Positions 8,359-16,841 of a stretch of 64,000 nucleotides of DNA are shown in pieces. Position 1 is the first letter of the stretch; every line of letters begins with the position of its first letter. Source of the DNA: JBGPQJ01 sp963829485. GTDB taxonomy: Bacteria; Chloroflexota; Anaerolineae; Anaerolineales; Villigracilaceae. Below the pieces are notes generated by a model, which did not search any database, was not told the origin of the DNA, and was given only the letters and a program-made list of their open reading frames with translations. Position numbers and translations under genes: made by a program. The stretch is taken from contig CAWHIK010000010.1 of the NCBI GenBank assembly GCA_963829485.1, positions 1-64,000 of the forward strand. Reading direction: 5' to 3'.

Positions 8359-9504
8359 TTAAAGTTGATGGACCAATTCCGGGACTTTCTGCAAAGGCAG
8401 CACCGAGATCTTCTTTTCAACCTGGTAAGAGTCTGCTCCAGGATAGACCACCCACAAATGAGTCAAATCCAGATCATGGAGCGCTGTTCGCATGGAATGG
8501 GTGATCTCAGGAGCTTCGCTGAACTTCACTTCCATCCCATATCGTTTGCCTTTGTGAAAAAGTAACAGGTCAAGCTCAACGCTGTTATGAACGGCCCAGT
8601 AGTATGCTTCCGAGGGGCGCAGGATCTGTAAAACCTGTTCGATCACGTATCCTTCCCAGGAAGCACCCACCTTGGGATGACCCAGCAGATTATGCCTGTC
8701 TTGAATAGAGAGCAGGCTGTGCAGGAGGCCACTATCCCGTAGATAGACCTTCGGCGCCCGCACCTGACGCTTGCTGATGTTTTCATACCAGGGCTGGAGC
8801 TGCCGAACCATAAAAGCACCGGTAAGGATATCGAGGTAACCCCGTACTGTTTTATCCGACACTCCCATCGCACGGCTCAGTTCAGATGCATTCCATGTTT
8901 GAGCATGGTAGTGAGCCAACATCGTCCAGAAGCGCCGCATGGCGGTGGCTGGTATCTGAATGCCAAGCTGAGGGATATCGCGTTCCAGAAAGGTGCGAAT
9001 AAAGCCTTCCCTCCAGGACAGGCTGTCCGTCTCATTGTCCGCAAGGTAGGAGCGCGGGAAGCCGCCCCAAATCCATAGCGGCTCCCAGTTCATTTCACCC
9101 ACCTCGGCCAGATCGAATCCATTCAGATCCACGAATTCAATTCGCCCCGCCAGCGTTTCTGAAGCGTTCCGGATGATCTCTGGTGAGGCGCTGCCCAGGA
9201 TGACAAAACGAGCTTTTTGCCCAGGGCGGTCCACCACTACTCGAAGGGTTCCAAACAATTCCGGCATCAGCTGGATCTCGTCCAGGATCACAAAGCCTTC
9301 CAAATTTCCCAGCACCAGTTCCGGGTTTTGGAGGCGGCGTTGATCCGGTAGGGATTCCAGGTCAAAGAAGGTCGCCGTTTTTCCTTCAGCAAACATGCGT
9401 GCCAGGGTGGTTTTCCCTGTTTGGCGTGGTCCCAACAGGGCAGTGACCGGGGAACGGCGGACAGCTGTTTTCAAGGATTCCAAGTATGCAGGGCGTTTGA
9501 TCAT
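8359..9504 (-). CDS. AAA+ ATPase with C-terminal DUF4143 domain
   Basis: This 381-residue protein belongs to the large family of archaeal/bacterial ATPases with an N-terminal AAA_14 domain and C-terminal DUF4143. Walker A is LLGPRQTGKTTLAR (about 23-36), Walker B VILDEIQLMPEL (about 72-83), and sensor 1 FVILGSAS (about 101-108). A winged-helix segment (WNASELSRAMGVSDKTVRGY) leads into the DUF4143 part, which ends with the nuclease-like strand YGMEVKFSEAPE. Family members often move between genomes and their cellular role is unknown. The gene lies alone, close to a 41-base palindrome at its start, inside the segment bounded by tRNA-Lys-like repeats. Confidence 0.85.
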   Translation of the reverse strand: MIKRPAYLESLKTAVRRSPVTALLGPRQTGKTTLARMFAEGKTATFFDLESLPDQRRLQNPELVLGNLEGFVILDEIQLMPELFGTLRVVVDRPGQKARFVILGSASPEIIRNASETLAGRIEFVDLNGFDLAEVGEMNWEPLWIWGGFPRSYLADNETDSLSWREGFIRTFLERDIPQLGIQIPATAMRRFWTMLAHYHAQTWNASELSRAMGVSDKTVRGYLDILTGAFMVRQLQPWYENISKRQVRAPKVYLRDSGLLHSLLSIQDRHNLLGHPKVGASWEGYVIEQVLQILRPSEAYYWAVHNSVELDLLLFHKGKRYGMEVKFSEAPEITHSMRTALHDLDLTHLWVVYPGADSYQVEKKISVLPLQKVPELVHQL

Positions 9505-9514
9505 GGGGGAATTG

Positions 9515-9555
9515 TATCATGAAATATCGGATTTAAATTCCGAGATTTCATGATA
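9515..9555. promoter_or_regulatory. 41-base near-perfect palindrome upstream of the DUF4143 ATPase
   Basis: Two 17-base arms, 9515-9531 and 9539-9555, are inverted copies (TATCATGAAATATCGGA versus TATCATGAAATCTCGGA, one mismatch) around the symmetric centre TTTAAAT. It starts 11 bases upstream of the ATPase ATG. It could be an operator for autoregulation or a recombination/integration end; sequence alone does not decide. Confidence 0.6.
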
Positions 9556-9803
9556 TTTAGTTTTATAACACTACAACTCATGTCTATGACAGTTTCCTTT
9601 ATTTGCATATCACGTCGTTAATTAAAATTAGGATTTACATCTTCATGGAACTGACCCCCGAAAACTGGTCCGAAAGTACCGATACGATTGAGCCGAGCAG
9701 GAGGCAGAATTCAGGAGAAAGCTGAACACCTTCCGCAAACGGTATCTGGTGTAATTGACCAAGGACATGAATAGCATCCTTTCGATGGGGGACCTGAACA
9801 CAA

Positions 9804-9825
9804 AACTCCCCTCGGTAGGGGAGTT
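9804..9825 (-). terminator. Rho-independent terminator of tRNA-Lys
   Basis: AACTCCCCT (9804-9812) and AGGGGAGTT (9817-9825) form a 9-bp stem with a CGGT loop. Read on the minus strand it is followed by TTTTGTGTTC, and it sits six bases past the tRNA 3' end. Confidence 0.8.
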
Positions 9826-9830
9826 CTTAG

Positions 9831-9904
9831 TGATCGACCAGGGACTTGAACCCTGAACCCACTGATTAAGAGTTCAGTTGCTCTGCCAATTGAGCTAGTC
9901 GACC
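9831..9904 (-). tRNA. tRNA-Lys (anticodon CTT), 8-base anticodon loop as sequenced
   Basis: The minus strand folds as a tRNA: acceptor GGTCGAC/GTCGATC (one G-U pair) with discriminator A, D-arm GCTC..GAGC, T-arm CAGGG-TTCAAGT-CCCTG, and anticodon stem ACTGA/TCAGT. The anticodon is CTT (Lys). CCA is not encoded. The anticodon loop reads ACTCTTAA, eight bases instead of the usual seven, one A more than expected for CTCTTAA. Given the many indels in this window the extra A is probably a sequence error, but it should be checked. Confidence 0.9.
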
Positions 9905-10091
9905 AAATCGTGCGGGCGAAATTATACCCCAAAGGATTGTCTGTCAATGCAGCGAAGTGCTTGAATCCAGCCGTCTGGATGGGAGTTATCTATCAAGACA
10001 TTGCAGGTGCTGTGCTTTTTGGTTTTTTCCCAGTGTAGGATACGAAGGCAAGTCGTATTTTCGCTTTTCAGGAAATCCCATCATTTTCGGG

Positions 10092-10121
10092 TATACTTAT
10101 TATTGCAACTTTTTACAATAA
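10092..10121 (+). promoter_or_regulatory. Putative -10 and Fur-family operator upstream of the metal-transport operon
   Basis: A TATACT hexamer (10092-10097) is directly followed by the inverted repeat TTATTG-N10-CAATAA (10100-10121), within 12 bases of the Fur-family start codon. Position and symmetry suggest autoregulation of the regulator and of the CbiMQO genes behind it. Confidence 0.45.
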
Positions 10122-10132
10122 GGAAAATATCT

Positions 10133-10564
10133 ATGACCTGTGCCGAACACCTTTCCACACCTCTGCGCAAACGAGGCTTTCGCCTCACCTCGCAGCGCAT
10201 GACTATCCTGCATATCCTCAACCATGATGGCGGACATCTGACTCCCCATCAGGTATACGAACGGGCGCTCCAGACCCTGCCCGGAATCACCGAACCGACT
10301 GTGTACCGCACCCTCGAGTTCCTGGCGGATAATCACCTCGCCTGCGCAGCGCACATGGGCAGCGGAAAGCTGGTTTATGAGATCGCCAGGCATGACCACC
10401 ATCACTTGATCTGTCAGGTCTGCGGCGCTTCGGAGGAATTGGGCCACGCTGCCCTGCGAAGAGCCTTCCGCACGATGGAAAAGTCTTCCGGCTACCGGCT
10501 GATCACCAGCCATTCCACTTTCTTTGGCTTGTGTCCAGCTTGCCAGAAGGAAAAAGCACAATGA
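10133..10564 (+). CDS. Fur-family metalloregulator
   Basis: This 143-residue protein has the Fur layout: an N-terminal winged helix (RLTSQRMTILHILNHDGGHL at about 17-36, then the recognition helix TEPTVYRTLEFLADNHLA at about 54-71) and a C-terminal dimerisation domain with the metal-binding run HDHHHLICQVCG (about 88-99). Two CxxC pairs (CQVC and CPAC) should hold structural zinc. The ATG at 10133 has AAGGAAAA before it; earlier in-frame starts give no Fur similarity. Its stop codon overlaps the cbiM start (ATGA, 10561-10564), so the regulator and the transporter are one operon. Its metal could be Co, Ni or Zn; the sequence does not decide between Fur, Zur and Nur. Confidence 0.85.
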   Translation: MTCAEHLSTPLRKRGFRLTSQRMTILHILNHDGGHLTPHQVYERALQTLPGITEPTVYRTLEFLADNHLACAAHMGSGKLVYEIARHDHHHLICQVCGASEELGHAALRRAFRTMEKSSGYRLITSHSTFFGLCPACQKEKAQ

Positions 10565-11503
10565 GACTTTCCCCTACACCCCTGCATATTCCAGATGGGT
10601 TCCTGAGCCCGGCAGTAGCCCTCATTTGTTGGGTGATCACGATCGTCGTCGTGGCAATCGCCATCCGAAAGACGAGTCACGCCTTGGGGCAAAAGCAGAT
10701 CCCGTTGATGGGAATTATGGCTGCCTTCATCTTTGCCGCCCAGATGATCAACTTCCCGATTCCAGGAGGCACCTCCGGGCACCTGCTGGGAGGTGCGCTG
10801 GCTGCCATCGCGCTTGGACCCTGGCCGGCAGTCCTCGTGATGACGGCGGTCGTGGCTGTGCAGGGATTGTTGTTCCAGGATGGCGGCTTGCTGGCGATGG
10901 GCGCCAACATTCTGAACATGGGCATCCTGACAGCGGCTGTGGGCTATGGACTCTACCGGCTGGTCGCAAATCGGTCCACCGGACTCAAACTGGGGGTGGC
11001 GGGACTCTGCGGCCTGGTTGTCGGTCATGACCTCTGCCCTGGCCACGTCGCTTGAATTGTGGCTGAGCGGAACTTCCCGCCTGGACATCGTCATGCCGGC
11101 CATGTTACTCGTTCACGCTCTGATCGGCATCGGTGAAGCATTGATCACTGTGGCCGCGCTGGCTTTCATCATGAAGGTGCGGCCGGATATTCTGGCAGGA
11201 GAGAAGGAGACGCAAAAAGGAGGCATCGGCTGGGTGGTCGTGGGGATACTGATCACGCTGGCCGTGGTGGTCATTTCTCCTCTCGCCTCGTCCAACCCAG
11301 ACGGATTGGAGCGCGTGGCTGAAGACCTGGGATTCCTAAACGCAGGACAGCCTGCGCCTTTTGAGCTCATCCCCGATTACACCCTGCCTTTTTTCGGAGA
11401 GACCCCGCTATCGACCATCGCCGCCGGCCTGATCGGTGTGCTTGTCATTTTGGGGATCATTTTCATGCTTTCTCGCGCGTTGCGAGCCCCGGTTGATAAA
11501 TAA
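10561..11503 (+). CDS. cbiM: CbiM-type S component of an ECF metal transporter with C-terminal PDGLE domain, one frameshift
   Basis: The N-terminus is the CbiM hallmark MRLSPTPLHIPDGFLSP; the free N-terminus and His (MxH-like motif) bind Co2+/Ni2+ in this family. Several TM helices follow, with INFPIPGGTSGHLLGGALAA at about residues 63-82. The frame shifts near 11025; the continuation carries LVHALIGIGEALITVAALAF, a CbiM signature, and then a PDGLE domain (NPDGLERVAEDLGFL) with a last TM helix, which replaces a separate CbiN. The start overlaps the Fur-family stop and the stop is two bases before cbiQ, so translation is coupled through the operon. No B12 riboswitch precedes it. Confidence 0.85.
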
Positions 11504-11505
11504 GA

Positions 11506-12303
11506 ATGCACTCTGACATTTTTGACCGTTACCATTCCGGAGAAAGCCGGCTGCACCGCCTCGACCCGCGGGTCAAGGTGCTGTCAGCAGTGGGTTTTAT
11601 TTTGGCGATCGTCCTATTGCCCGACGGAGCGTGGCCGGCGTACTTGCTGGCGTGGGCGATGATCCTCGGCGCGAGCCTGTTTTCAAACCTTGGGATGGGT
11701 TTCACCTTCCGCCGATCATTCGTTGCGCTTCCGTTTGCGTTGGCGGCGGTTACCGCCATCTTCAACATCCCGGGTGAATCTTTATGGACGTGGCAGATCG
11801 GTTCGCTCGAACTGACTGCCACCGTCGAGGGGATGGTCCGCTTCATCAGCATCGTAATCCGATCATGGCTGTCGGTTCAGGCTGCGATACTGCTCGTTGC
11901 GGTGACCCAGTTCCCGGACCTGATCCACGCGCTTGAGCATCTTCATGTACCAGCGATTTTGACCACCATTGTCGCTTTCCTATACCGCTATCTTTTTGTT
12001 TTGACCGACGAGGTCTTCCGGATGATGCGGGCACGCGAAGCACGAAGCGCAGCCCTGCCCGGGCAGAGAAGCGGTGGATCGTTGACCTGGAGGGCGGGTA
12101 CTGCGGGTCACATGGCTGGACAGCTCTTCCTGCGCAGCTACGAGCGCAGCGACCGTATCTACAACGCCATGCTGGCGCGCGGATATACCGGGCATATCCG
12201 CACCCTTCATCCGCATGCCATGACCCGTGCAGACTGGCTCGCCGGAGCACTCGCACTGACCGCCATGCTGCTCCTTCAAATCGCCGGACATCTTTCCTTT
12301 TAG
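11506..12303 (+). CDS. cbiQ: CbiQ/EcfT transmembrane component of the metal ECF transporter
   Basis: The 265-residue protein starts DIFDRYHSGESRLHRLDPR, the usual EcfT N-terminus, and has five or six TM helices. The two coupling helices that contact the ATPase are visible: MMRAREAR (about 174-181) and SYERSDRIYNAMLARGYTG (about 211-229), each with the conserved Ala-Arg-Gly pattern. It links CbiM to the CbiO ATPase in the membrane. It sits two bases after cbiM and six bases before cbiO. Confidence 0.9.
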   Translation: MHSDIFDRYHSGESRLHRLDPRVKVLSAVGFILAIVLLPDGAWPAYLLAWAMILGASLFSNLGMGFTFRRSFVALPFALAAVTAIFNIPGESLWTWQIGSLELTATVEGMVRFISIVIRSWLSVQAAILLVAVTQFPDLIHALEHLHVPAILTTIVAFLYRYLFVLTDEVFRMMRAREARSAALPGQRSGGSLTWRAGTAGHMAGQLFLRSYERSDRIYNAMLARGYTGHIRTLHPHAMTRADWLAGALALTAMLLLQIAGHLSF

Positions 12304-12309
12304 GTTCCC

Positions 12310-13068
12310 ATGCCAATCTCCCACCATCCTTCAACAGAATACACCCTCCCTGAAAATACCGACGATGTGTTGCAGGTAAACGACCTGCACTTCAGTTATC
12401 CTGACGGTCATACAGCGTTAAAGGGAGTGACCCTCCATCTTGCGAAGGGGGACAAGGTGGCGTTGGTTGGTCCCAACGGAGCCGGAAAGAGTACGCTGAT
12501 GCTGCACCTGAACGGGATACTCTCCGGAAAGGGCGGCCTTATCGTAGCCGGGCTGCCGATGAACGAGAAGAACCTGCCTGTCATCCGGGCGGCAGTGGGG
12601 CTGGTCTTCCAAAATCCCGACGACCAGCTCTTCTCTCCGACAGTGTTCGAGGATGTGGCCTTTGGTCCGCTGCATATGGGTCTGCCCGAGGCGGAGGTCC
12701 GCGCGCGGGTGGATGAGGCGCTCGATCAGGTCCGGATGTCGAAGTATAGTGACCGCCTGTCGCATCATCTGAGCGTCGGTGAGAAAAAGCGGATCGCCAT
12801 TGCCACGGTTTTGTCCATGCGCCCAAAGATCCTCGTGCTGGACGAACCCTCAGCCGGCCTCGATCCGCGCGCCCGCCGGACGCTGATCCACCTGCTGCGA
12901 GACCTGCCCATCACTATGCTGGTGTCCACGCACGACATGGCCTTGGTCAGGGAGTTGTTCCCGCGCACGGTGGTCATGGACGAGGGGTGTATCGTCGCGG
13001 ATGGCTTGACAGCCGATATACTTTCGAATGGCGCGCTGCTTGAGGCTCACGGTCTCGAATTACCGTAA
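12310..13068 (+). CDS. cbiO: CbiO/EcfA ATP-binding component of the metal ECF transporter
   Basis: The 252-residue ABC ATPase has Walker A LVGPNGAGKSTLMLH (about 51-65), Q-loop VFQNPDDQLFSPTVFEDVAFG (the QNPDDQ form typical of ECF transporters), signature HLSVGEKKRIAIA (about 155-167), Walker B ILVLDEPSAGLDPR (about 175-188) and the switch His in STHDM. It ends the operon fur-cbiM-cbiQ-cbiO. A single ATPase gene implies a homodimer. Confidence 0.9.
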   Translation: MPISHHPSTEYTLPENTDDVLQVNDLHFSYPDGHTALKGVTLHLAKGDKVALVGPNGAGKSTLMLHLNGILSGKGGLIVAGLPMNEKNLPVIRAAVGLVFQNPDDQLFSPTVFEDVAFGPLHMGLPEAEVRARVDEALDQVRMSKYSDRLSHHLSVGEKKRIAIATVLSMRPKILVLDEPSAGLDPRARRTLIHLLRDLPITMLVSTHDMALVRELFPRTVVMDEGCIVADGLTADILSNGALLEAHGLELP

Positions 13069-13171
13069 TTGGGTGTTAATGAACCAATTTAATGGCATAA
13101 AAGATGGATGGCGCCGGGGGTGAATTTGATGCTAAAATCATAGGTAATCGGCATTGCAGAAAAGGTTACGA

Positions 13172-15547
13172 ATGGCTGACGATATACTTCAGCAGGCGAT
13201 TGGTCTGATCAAGGCGGGGAAGGACAGCGAAGCCCGCGGCTTGTTGTATCATCTCGTCAAGACCGACCCTCACAATGAAATGGCCTGGCTGTGGCTATCC
13301 GAGACAATGAACGAGCACCAGCGGTTGACCACGCTCGAACAAGCCCAGAAATTCAATCCCGAAAGTGAAAAACTCAATCATGCCTTGAACCGGCTGCGGG
13401 CGAAACAGGTGCAGGCTGCCCCCAAGCCCTCCACGCCGCCCGCGGAGGGACCTCGTCCTGCTCCGCCTATCCCGACATCTCCAGTTGACCGGTCCACCAT
13501 GCAGACCGCCCAGTTGACCTTTCTGCCGGAGGATGACGAAGCGCCCCCGCCTCCCCCGAAGAAGGAAACGCCCCCGCCGGCGGCTGTGGACCGGTCACAG
13601 ATCCAGACTGCCCCGCTTCCTCCGTTGCCCACACAAATCGACCGTTCCGTACTGAAGGCGGCGCGGTACGACATATCTCCCGACACGTTAACCCCGGACA
13701 AACTACCGCCCGGGCTGCAATTGCCGCCGAAACCAGCTTCACCTCCAGCATCCAACCGTCCTGATCAAAACGATGTTAAAACGTCGACGCTTGCTTACGG
13801 TCCCGATGAGCCTGTTGGCAAGCCGGTCGTAGCGCCAAAACCGGCAGCGGTTCCGGTCACCCAATCACAACCATTAAAAGCCCCGGTCAAGGCTCCTCCG
13901 CCGTCCGACCGCGTCGACCGGTCCCTGCTGAAGGCTGCCCAATTCGAAGAAGCAGAACCCACGAAGACGGGTCCGCTGAAAGTTTCGCCGCCGGCAGACA
14001 TTGCTCCAACTGCTGCAGTAGTTGCTGCTCAGGTTGTCACCCCGCCGCCTGCACCGCCTCCGGCTAAACCTCAACCTAAAACGGCTGAAGAGGCGCCCTC
14101 CGCAGTCAAGCAGCAAATGGATGCCCTGCTTTCCGAGCCCCATCCCTCACCGGATCCGGTTCAGAAACCGAAGAAAGGCTCCACGCCGCCACCGCCGCCG
14201 TTTCCCCCGGTAAAGGAAGAGGCGGATGCCCCTAAAAGGAAACCGCGCCGGAGGTTATCCGGTCTTGAAATAGCCCTGGTCGCTATCGTTGTGATTTTAT
14301 TGCTGGCGATCTTCGGATTCCTGGCCTGGGATTTCTTCAGTCCGAAACCGGTCACTCCGACCACGGTGGTTCTCCCGCCCGTTGCATCTCAACCCTCTGC
14401 GACGCTGCCCGCAACCAATACCCCGCAGGCAACGCCTACACCGATTCCGCCTCCCACGCTGCGGCCAACGTTCACTCCCATCGTATCTCCCACCGCGACC
14501 CTCAACCCGGACTCGCCATCCGTTCTGTTCCTGGATCCGGCATCTTGCGCGGTTCGACAGGTCAGCTCAGATGGAGGTGCAAACCAGTCCTTGGCGGTGT
14601 CTGTGCCGGATAATTGTCTTTCGCCTGAGCTTTCGCTCGACGGATCGCAATATGCCTACCTAGGAAAAAAGCTAGGCATCGAAACAGCCAACTCTTTGTT
14701 TGTGGCCAATGTTAACGGCTCGTCACCGCAAACCGTTATCGATCAGAGTCAAATGCCGATCTGGGAAGTGGATTGGGCTCCGGATGGCAACTGGCTGACT
14801 TATACGTCCATGACAGGTACATTTGAAGATAAGCCGATCATCGGTCTCAGCATCATCTACAAAGATGGAACCAACCAGGTCCGATTGACGGATGAGCAGA
14901 CGCCCTCCATCATCCCCGAAAGCAAGACCACTGTGTCCTGGTCGCCGGACGGGCAATGGATCGCCTTTTATGCGGATAATCGTCCATATTTGGTTAAACC
15001 GAATGGCACTGGGTTGGAGCAGCTTTCGGATGATGCCGGTCAGAGCATCATGGCCTGGTCGCCGGACAGCCGCCAGATCGCCTTTTACTCTTCAGACCTG
15101 GACAACCCCGGAATTATTGTCATCGGAATCGATGGACGCCGGTCCTTTGTTCAAAACGACGATTTAAAAGTCCCGGTTTCCGGCGATGCGCTGTTATGGT
15201 CGCCGGATGCCACTCAGTTTGTTGCCTATGATGTGGCTCAAAAAGCGCTGGTATTGGTCAGCCGCGACGGTACGCAGATCGAACCCCTCGCCCCCGTGAG
15301 CGGAATTCCGACCCGGTTGGCGTGGTCGCCGGACGGCAGCCAGCTGGCTTACATCGAATTGCTTCAGCAGGACAGCTCATCGGGTGTGTTAAAGGTCGTC
15401 AACATTGACGGCACGGACCTGAGCATCCTAGCCACGTCGGCGGCTAATGCGCCTCTGCGATGGAAGGTACCGGTCAACTTTGCGGGGACCGTGACGCCTG
15501 CACCGGTGATTGTCGTTCCTACCCCCACTCCCAAGGCGACACCATAG
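13172..15547 (+). CDS. TPR / Pro-rich linker / one-TM protein with extracytoplasmic PD40 beta-propeller
   Basis: This 791-residue protein has a short TPR-like N-terminus (ILQQAIGLIKAGKDSEARGL, about 5-60), a long Pro/Ala/Lys linker (about 80-355), a basic stop-transfer segment (KRKPRRRLSG), one TM helix (IALVAIVVILLLAIFGFLA, about 368-386), a Thr/Pro tether and a C-terminal WD40-like PD40/TolB propeller. At least five blades show W(A/S)PDG: VDWAPDGNWLTY, VSWSPDGQWIAF, MAWSPDSRQIAF, LLWSPDATQFVA and LAWSPDGSQLAY. The linker holds five copies of a short motif close to DRSxLKxAxx (about 106, 139, 157, 197, 249). This suggests a membrane sensor or scaffold with its tail in the cytoplasm; no enzyme domain is seen. 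The ATG at 13172 fits better than an in-frame start at 13154. Confidence 0.75.
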   Translation: MADDILQQAIGLIKAGKDSEARGLLYHLVKTDPHNEMAWLWLSETMNEHQRLTTLEQAQKFNPESEKLNHALNRLRAKQVQAAPKPSTPPAEGPRPAPPIPTSPVDRSTMQTAQLTFLPEDDEAPPPPPKKETPPPAAVDRSQIQTAPLPPLPTQIDRSVLKAARYDISPDTLTPDKLPPGLQLPPKPASPPASNRPDQNDVKTSTLAYGPDEPVGKPVVAPKPAAVPVTQSQPLKAPVKAPPPSDRVDRSLLKAAQFEEAEPTKTGPLKVSPPADIAPTAAVVAAQVVTPPPAPPPAKPQPKTAEEAPSAVKQQMDALLSEPHPSPDPVQKPKKGSTPPPPPFPPVKEEADAPKRKPRRRLSGLEIALVAIVVILLLAIFGFLAWDFFSPKPVTPTTVVLPPVASQPSATLPATNTPQATPTPIPPPTLRPTFTPIVSPTATLNPDSPSVLFLDPASCAVRQVSSDGGANQSLAVSVPDNCLSPELSLDGSQYAYLGKKLGIETANSLFVANVNGSSPQTVIDQSQMPIWEVDWAPDGNWLTYTSMTGTFEDKPIIGLSIIYKDGTNQVRLTDEQTPSIIPESKTTVSWSPDGQWIAFYADNRPYLVKPNGTGLEQLSDDAGQSIMAWSPDSRQIAFYSSDLDNPGIIVIGIDGRRSFVQNDDLKVPVSGDALLWSPDATQFVAYDVAQKALVLVSRDGTQIEPLAPVSGIPTRLAWSPDGSQLAYIELLQQDSSSGVLKVVNIDGTDLSILATSAANAPLRWKVPVNFAGTVTPAPVIVVPTPTPKATP

Positions 15548-15563
15548 CCTAAGTGAAATTAAA

Positions 15564-15599
15564 AAAACTTCCGAAGCTGACTGAAGCTTCGGAAGTTTT
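15564..15599. terminator. Bidirectional terminator between convergent genes
   Basis: AAAACTTCCGAAGCT (15564-15578) and AGCTTCGGAAGTTTT (15585-15599) form a perfect 15-bp stem with A- and T-rich ends. It can serve both the propeller protein gene (plus) and metK (minus). Confidence 0.85.
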
Positions 15600-15603
15600 G
15601 GTT

Positions 15604-16815
15604 TTAAAGCCCTGCTGCTTTGCGCAGCGCGTCGGCTTTGTTCGTGCGTTCCCAGGGGAACTCGATGTCGTCGCGGCCGAAGTGCCCGTAGGCGGCAGTC
15701 TTGCGGTAGATCGGGCGGCGCAGGTCCAGGTCGCGGATGATGGCGCCCGGTCGCAAGTCGAAGTGCTGGCTGATCAATTCGCCAATTTTTTCGTCTGCAA
15801 TTTTCCCGGTACCGAAAGTCTCGACGTTGACCGAGAGCGGGTGCGCGACGCCGATGGCATACGCCACCTGGATCTCGCAGCGGTCCGCCAGCCCGGCAGC
15901 GACGACATTCTTCGCAGCCCAGCGCGCGGCATACGCAGCGGAGCGGTCCACCTTCGTCGGGTCCTTGCCCGAGAAAGCGCCGCCGCCGTGACGTCCCATC
16001 CCGCCGTAGGTGTCGACGATGATCTTGCGTCCGGTCACGCCGGCATCGCCCATCGGCCCGCCGATGACGAAGCGCCCGGTCGGGTTGACGAAAGTATGCA
16101 TTTTGTCATCCACCATTTCCTTGGGAAGGGTCGGCAGGATGACATGCTCGGTGATCTGCTCGTAGATGTCGGAGGGGGCTATGTCGGGGGCATGCTGGGT
16201 GGAGATCAGCACGGTGTCGATGCGCTTGGGCTTGCCGTACGCATATTCAACCGTGACCTGGCTTTTGCCATCGGGGCGCAGCCAGGGCAGGGTGCCGTCC
16301 TTTCGCAGTTCGCTCAGACGGCGGGCGAGTTTATGAGCCATGTAGATGGGCATGGGCATCAGGGTGGGAGTCTCGTTGCAGGCGAACCCGAACATCATGC
16401 CCTGGTCTCCAGCGCCGACATGCTCGAAGCTGTTCTCCTTCATCTGGCCTTCCTTGTCCTCGAGGGCGTGGTCCACACCCAGGGCAATGTCCGGGCTCTG
16501 GCTGGCGATGGCAGAAAGGACGGCGCAGGTGTTCCCGTCGAAGCCCTTTTCGCTGCTGTCGTAGCCGATGTCCTTGACGACGCTGCGCACCAGGTCGTCG
16601 AAATTGACGAAGGCCTTGGTGGTGATTTCGCCCATGACCAAGACCATGCCGGTCTTGGTGGCAGTCTCGCAGGCGACACGGGAGTAGGCATCCTGCTCGA
16701 GACAGGCGTCGAGCACGGCGTCCGAGACCTGGTCGCACAACTTGTCCGGGTGTCCCTCGGTGACGGATTCCGAGGTGAACAGAAGTTTGGGTGAGTTCAT
16801 AAAGGTATTGCTCAT
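15604..16815 (-). CDS. metK: S-adenosylmethionine synthetase
   Basis: This is a complete 403-residue MetK, which makes SAM from methionine and ATP. Visible signatures are FTSESVTEGHPDKLCDQVSD (about 13-32; ATP-binding His at GHPDK), VGAGDQGMMFGFA (about 132-144; GAGDQG motif), the P-loop-like GGGAFSGKDPTKVDRSAAY (about 275-293; family form GGGAFSGKD) and DRCEIQVAYAIG near the end. The ATG at 16813-16815 has AGGAGA seven bases upstream. It is controlled by the SAM-I riboswitch directly in front and forms SAM for the several methyltransferases in this window. Confidence 0.97.
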   Translation of the reverse strand: MSNTFMNSPKLLFTSESVTEGHPDKLCDQVSDAVLDACLEQDAYSRVACETATKTGMVLVMGEITTKAFVNFDDLVRSVVKDIGYDSSEKGFDGNTCAVLSAIASQSPDIALGVDHALEDKEGQMKENSFEHVGAGDQGMMFGFACNETPTLMPMPIYMAHKLARRLSELRKDGTLPWLRPDGKSQVTVEYAYGKPKRIDTVLISTQHAPDIAPSDIYEQITEHVILPTLPKEMVDDKMHTFVNPTGRFVIGGPMGDAGVTGRKIIVDTYGGMGRHGGGAFSGKDPTKVDRSAAYAARWAAKNVVAAGLADRCEIQVAYAIGVAHPLSVNVETFGTGKIADEKIGELISQHFDLRPGAIIRDLDLRRPIYRKTAAYGHFGRDDIEFPWERTNKADALRKAAGL

Positions 16816-16841
16816 GTGTTTGTCTCCTATAAAAAGAATAT

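Larger units (their letters stand above)
9505..9830. other. Intergenic region with palindrome, possible IS3-family end relic and tRNA terminator
   Basis: No gene is supported. Besides the palindrome and the terminator, the segment around 9646-9675 (ACTGACCCCCGAAAACTGG) resembles the terminal sequences of IS3-family elements, with no transposase left. This last point is weak. Confidence 0.3.

Noticed and set aside
9646..9720. Possible insertion sequence end
   Set aside because: Only about 20 bases resemble an IS3-type terminus; no transposase frame or opposite end is found nearby, so it is not listed as a mobile element.
10001..10132. Longer N-terminus for the Fur-family gene
   Set aside because: The 44 extra residues have no Fur similarity and contain the operator/promoter region.
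10400..10560. Cobalamin riboswitch before cbiM
   Set aside because: The region is coding (Fur-family gene) and shows no B12-box-like segment.
15553..16794. 413-codon plus-strand open frame opposite metK
   Set aside because: It is the antisense of the intact metK gene; the translation shows no domain and lacks a ribosome site.
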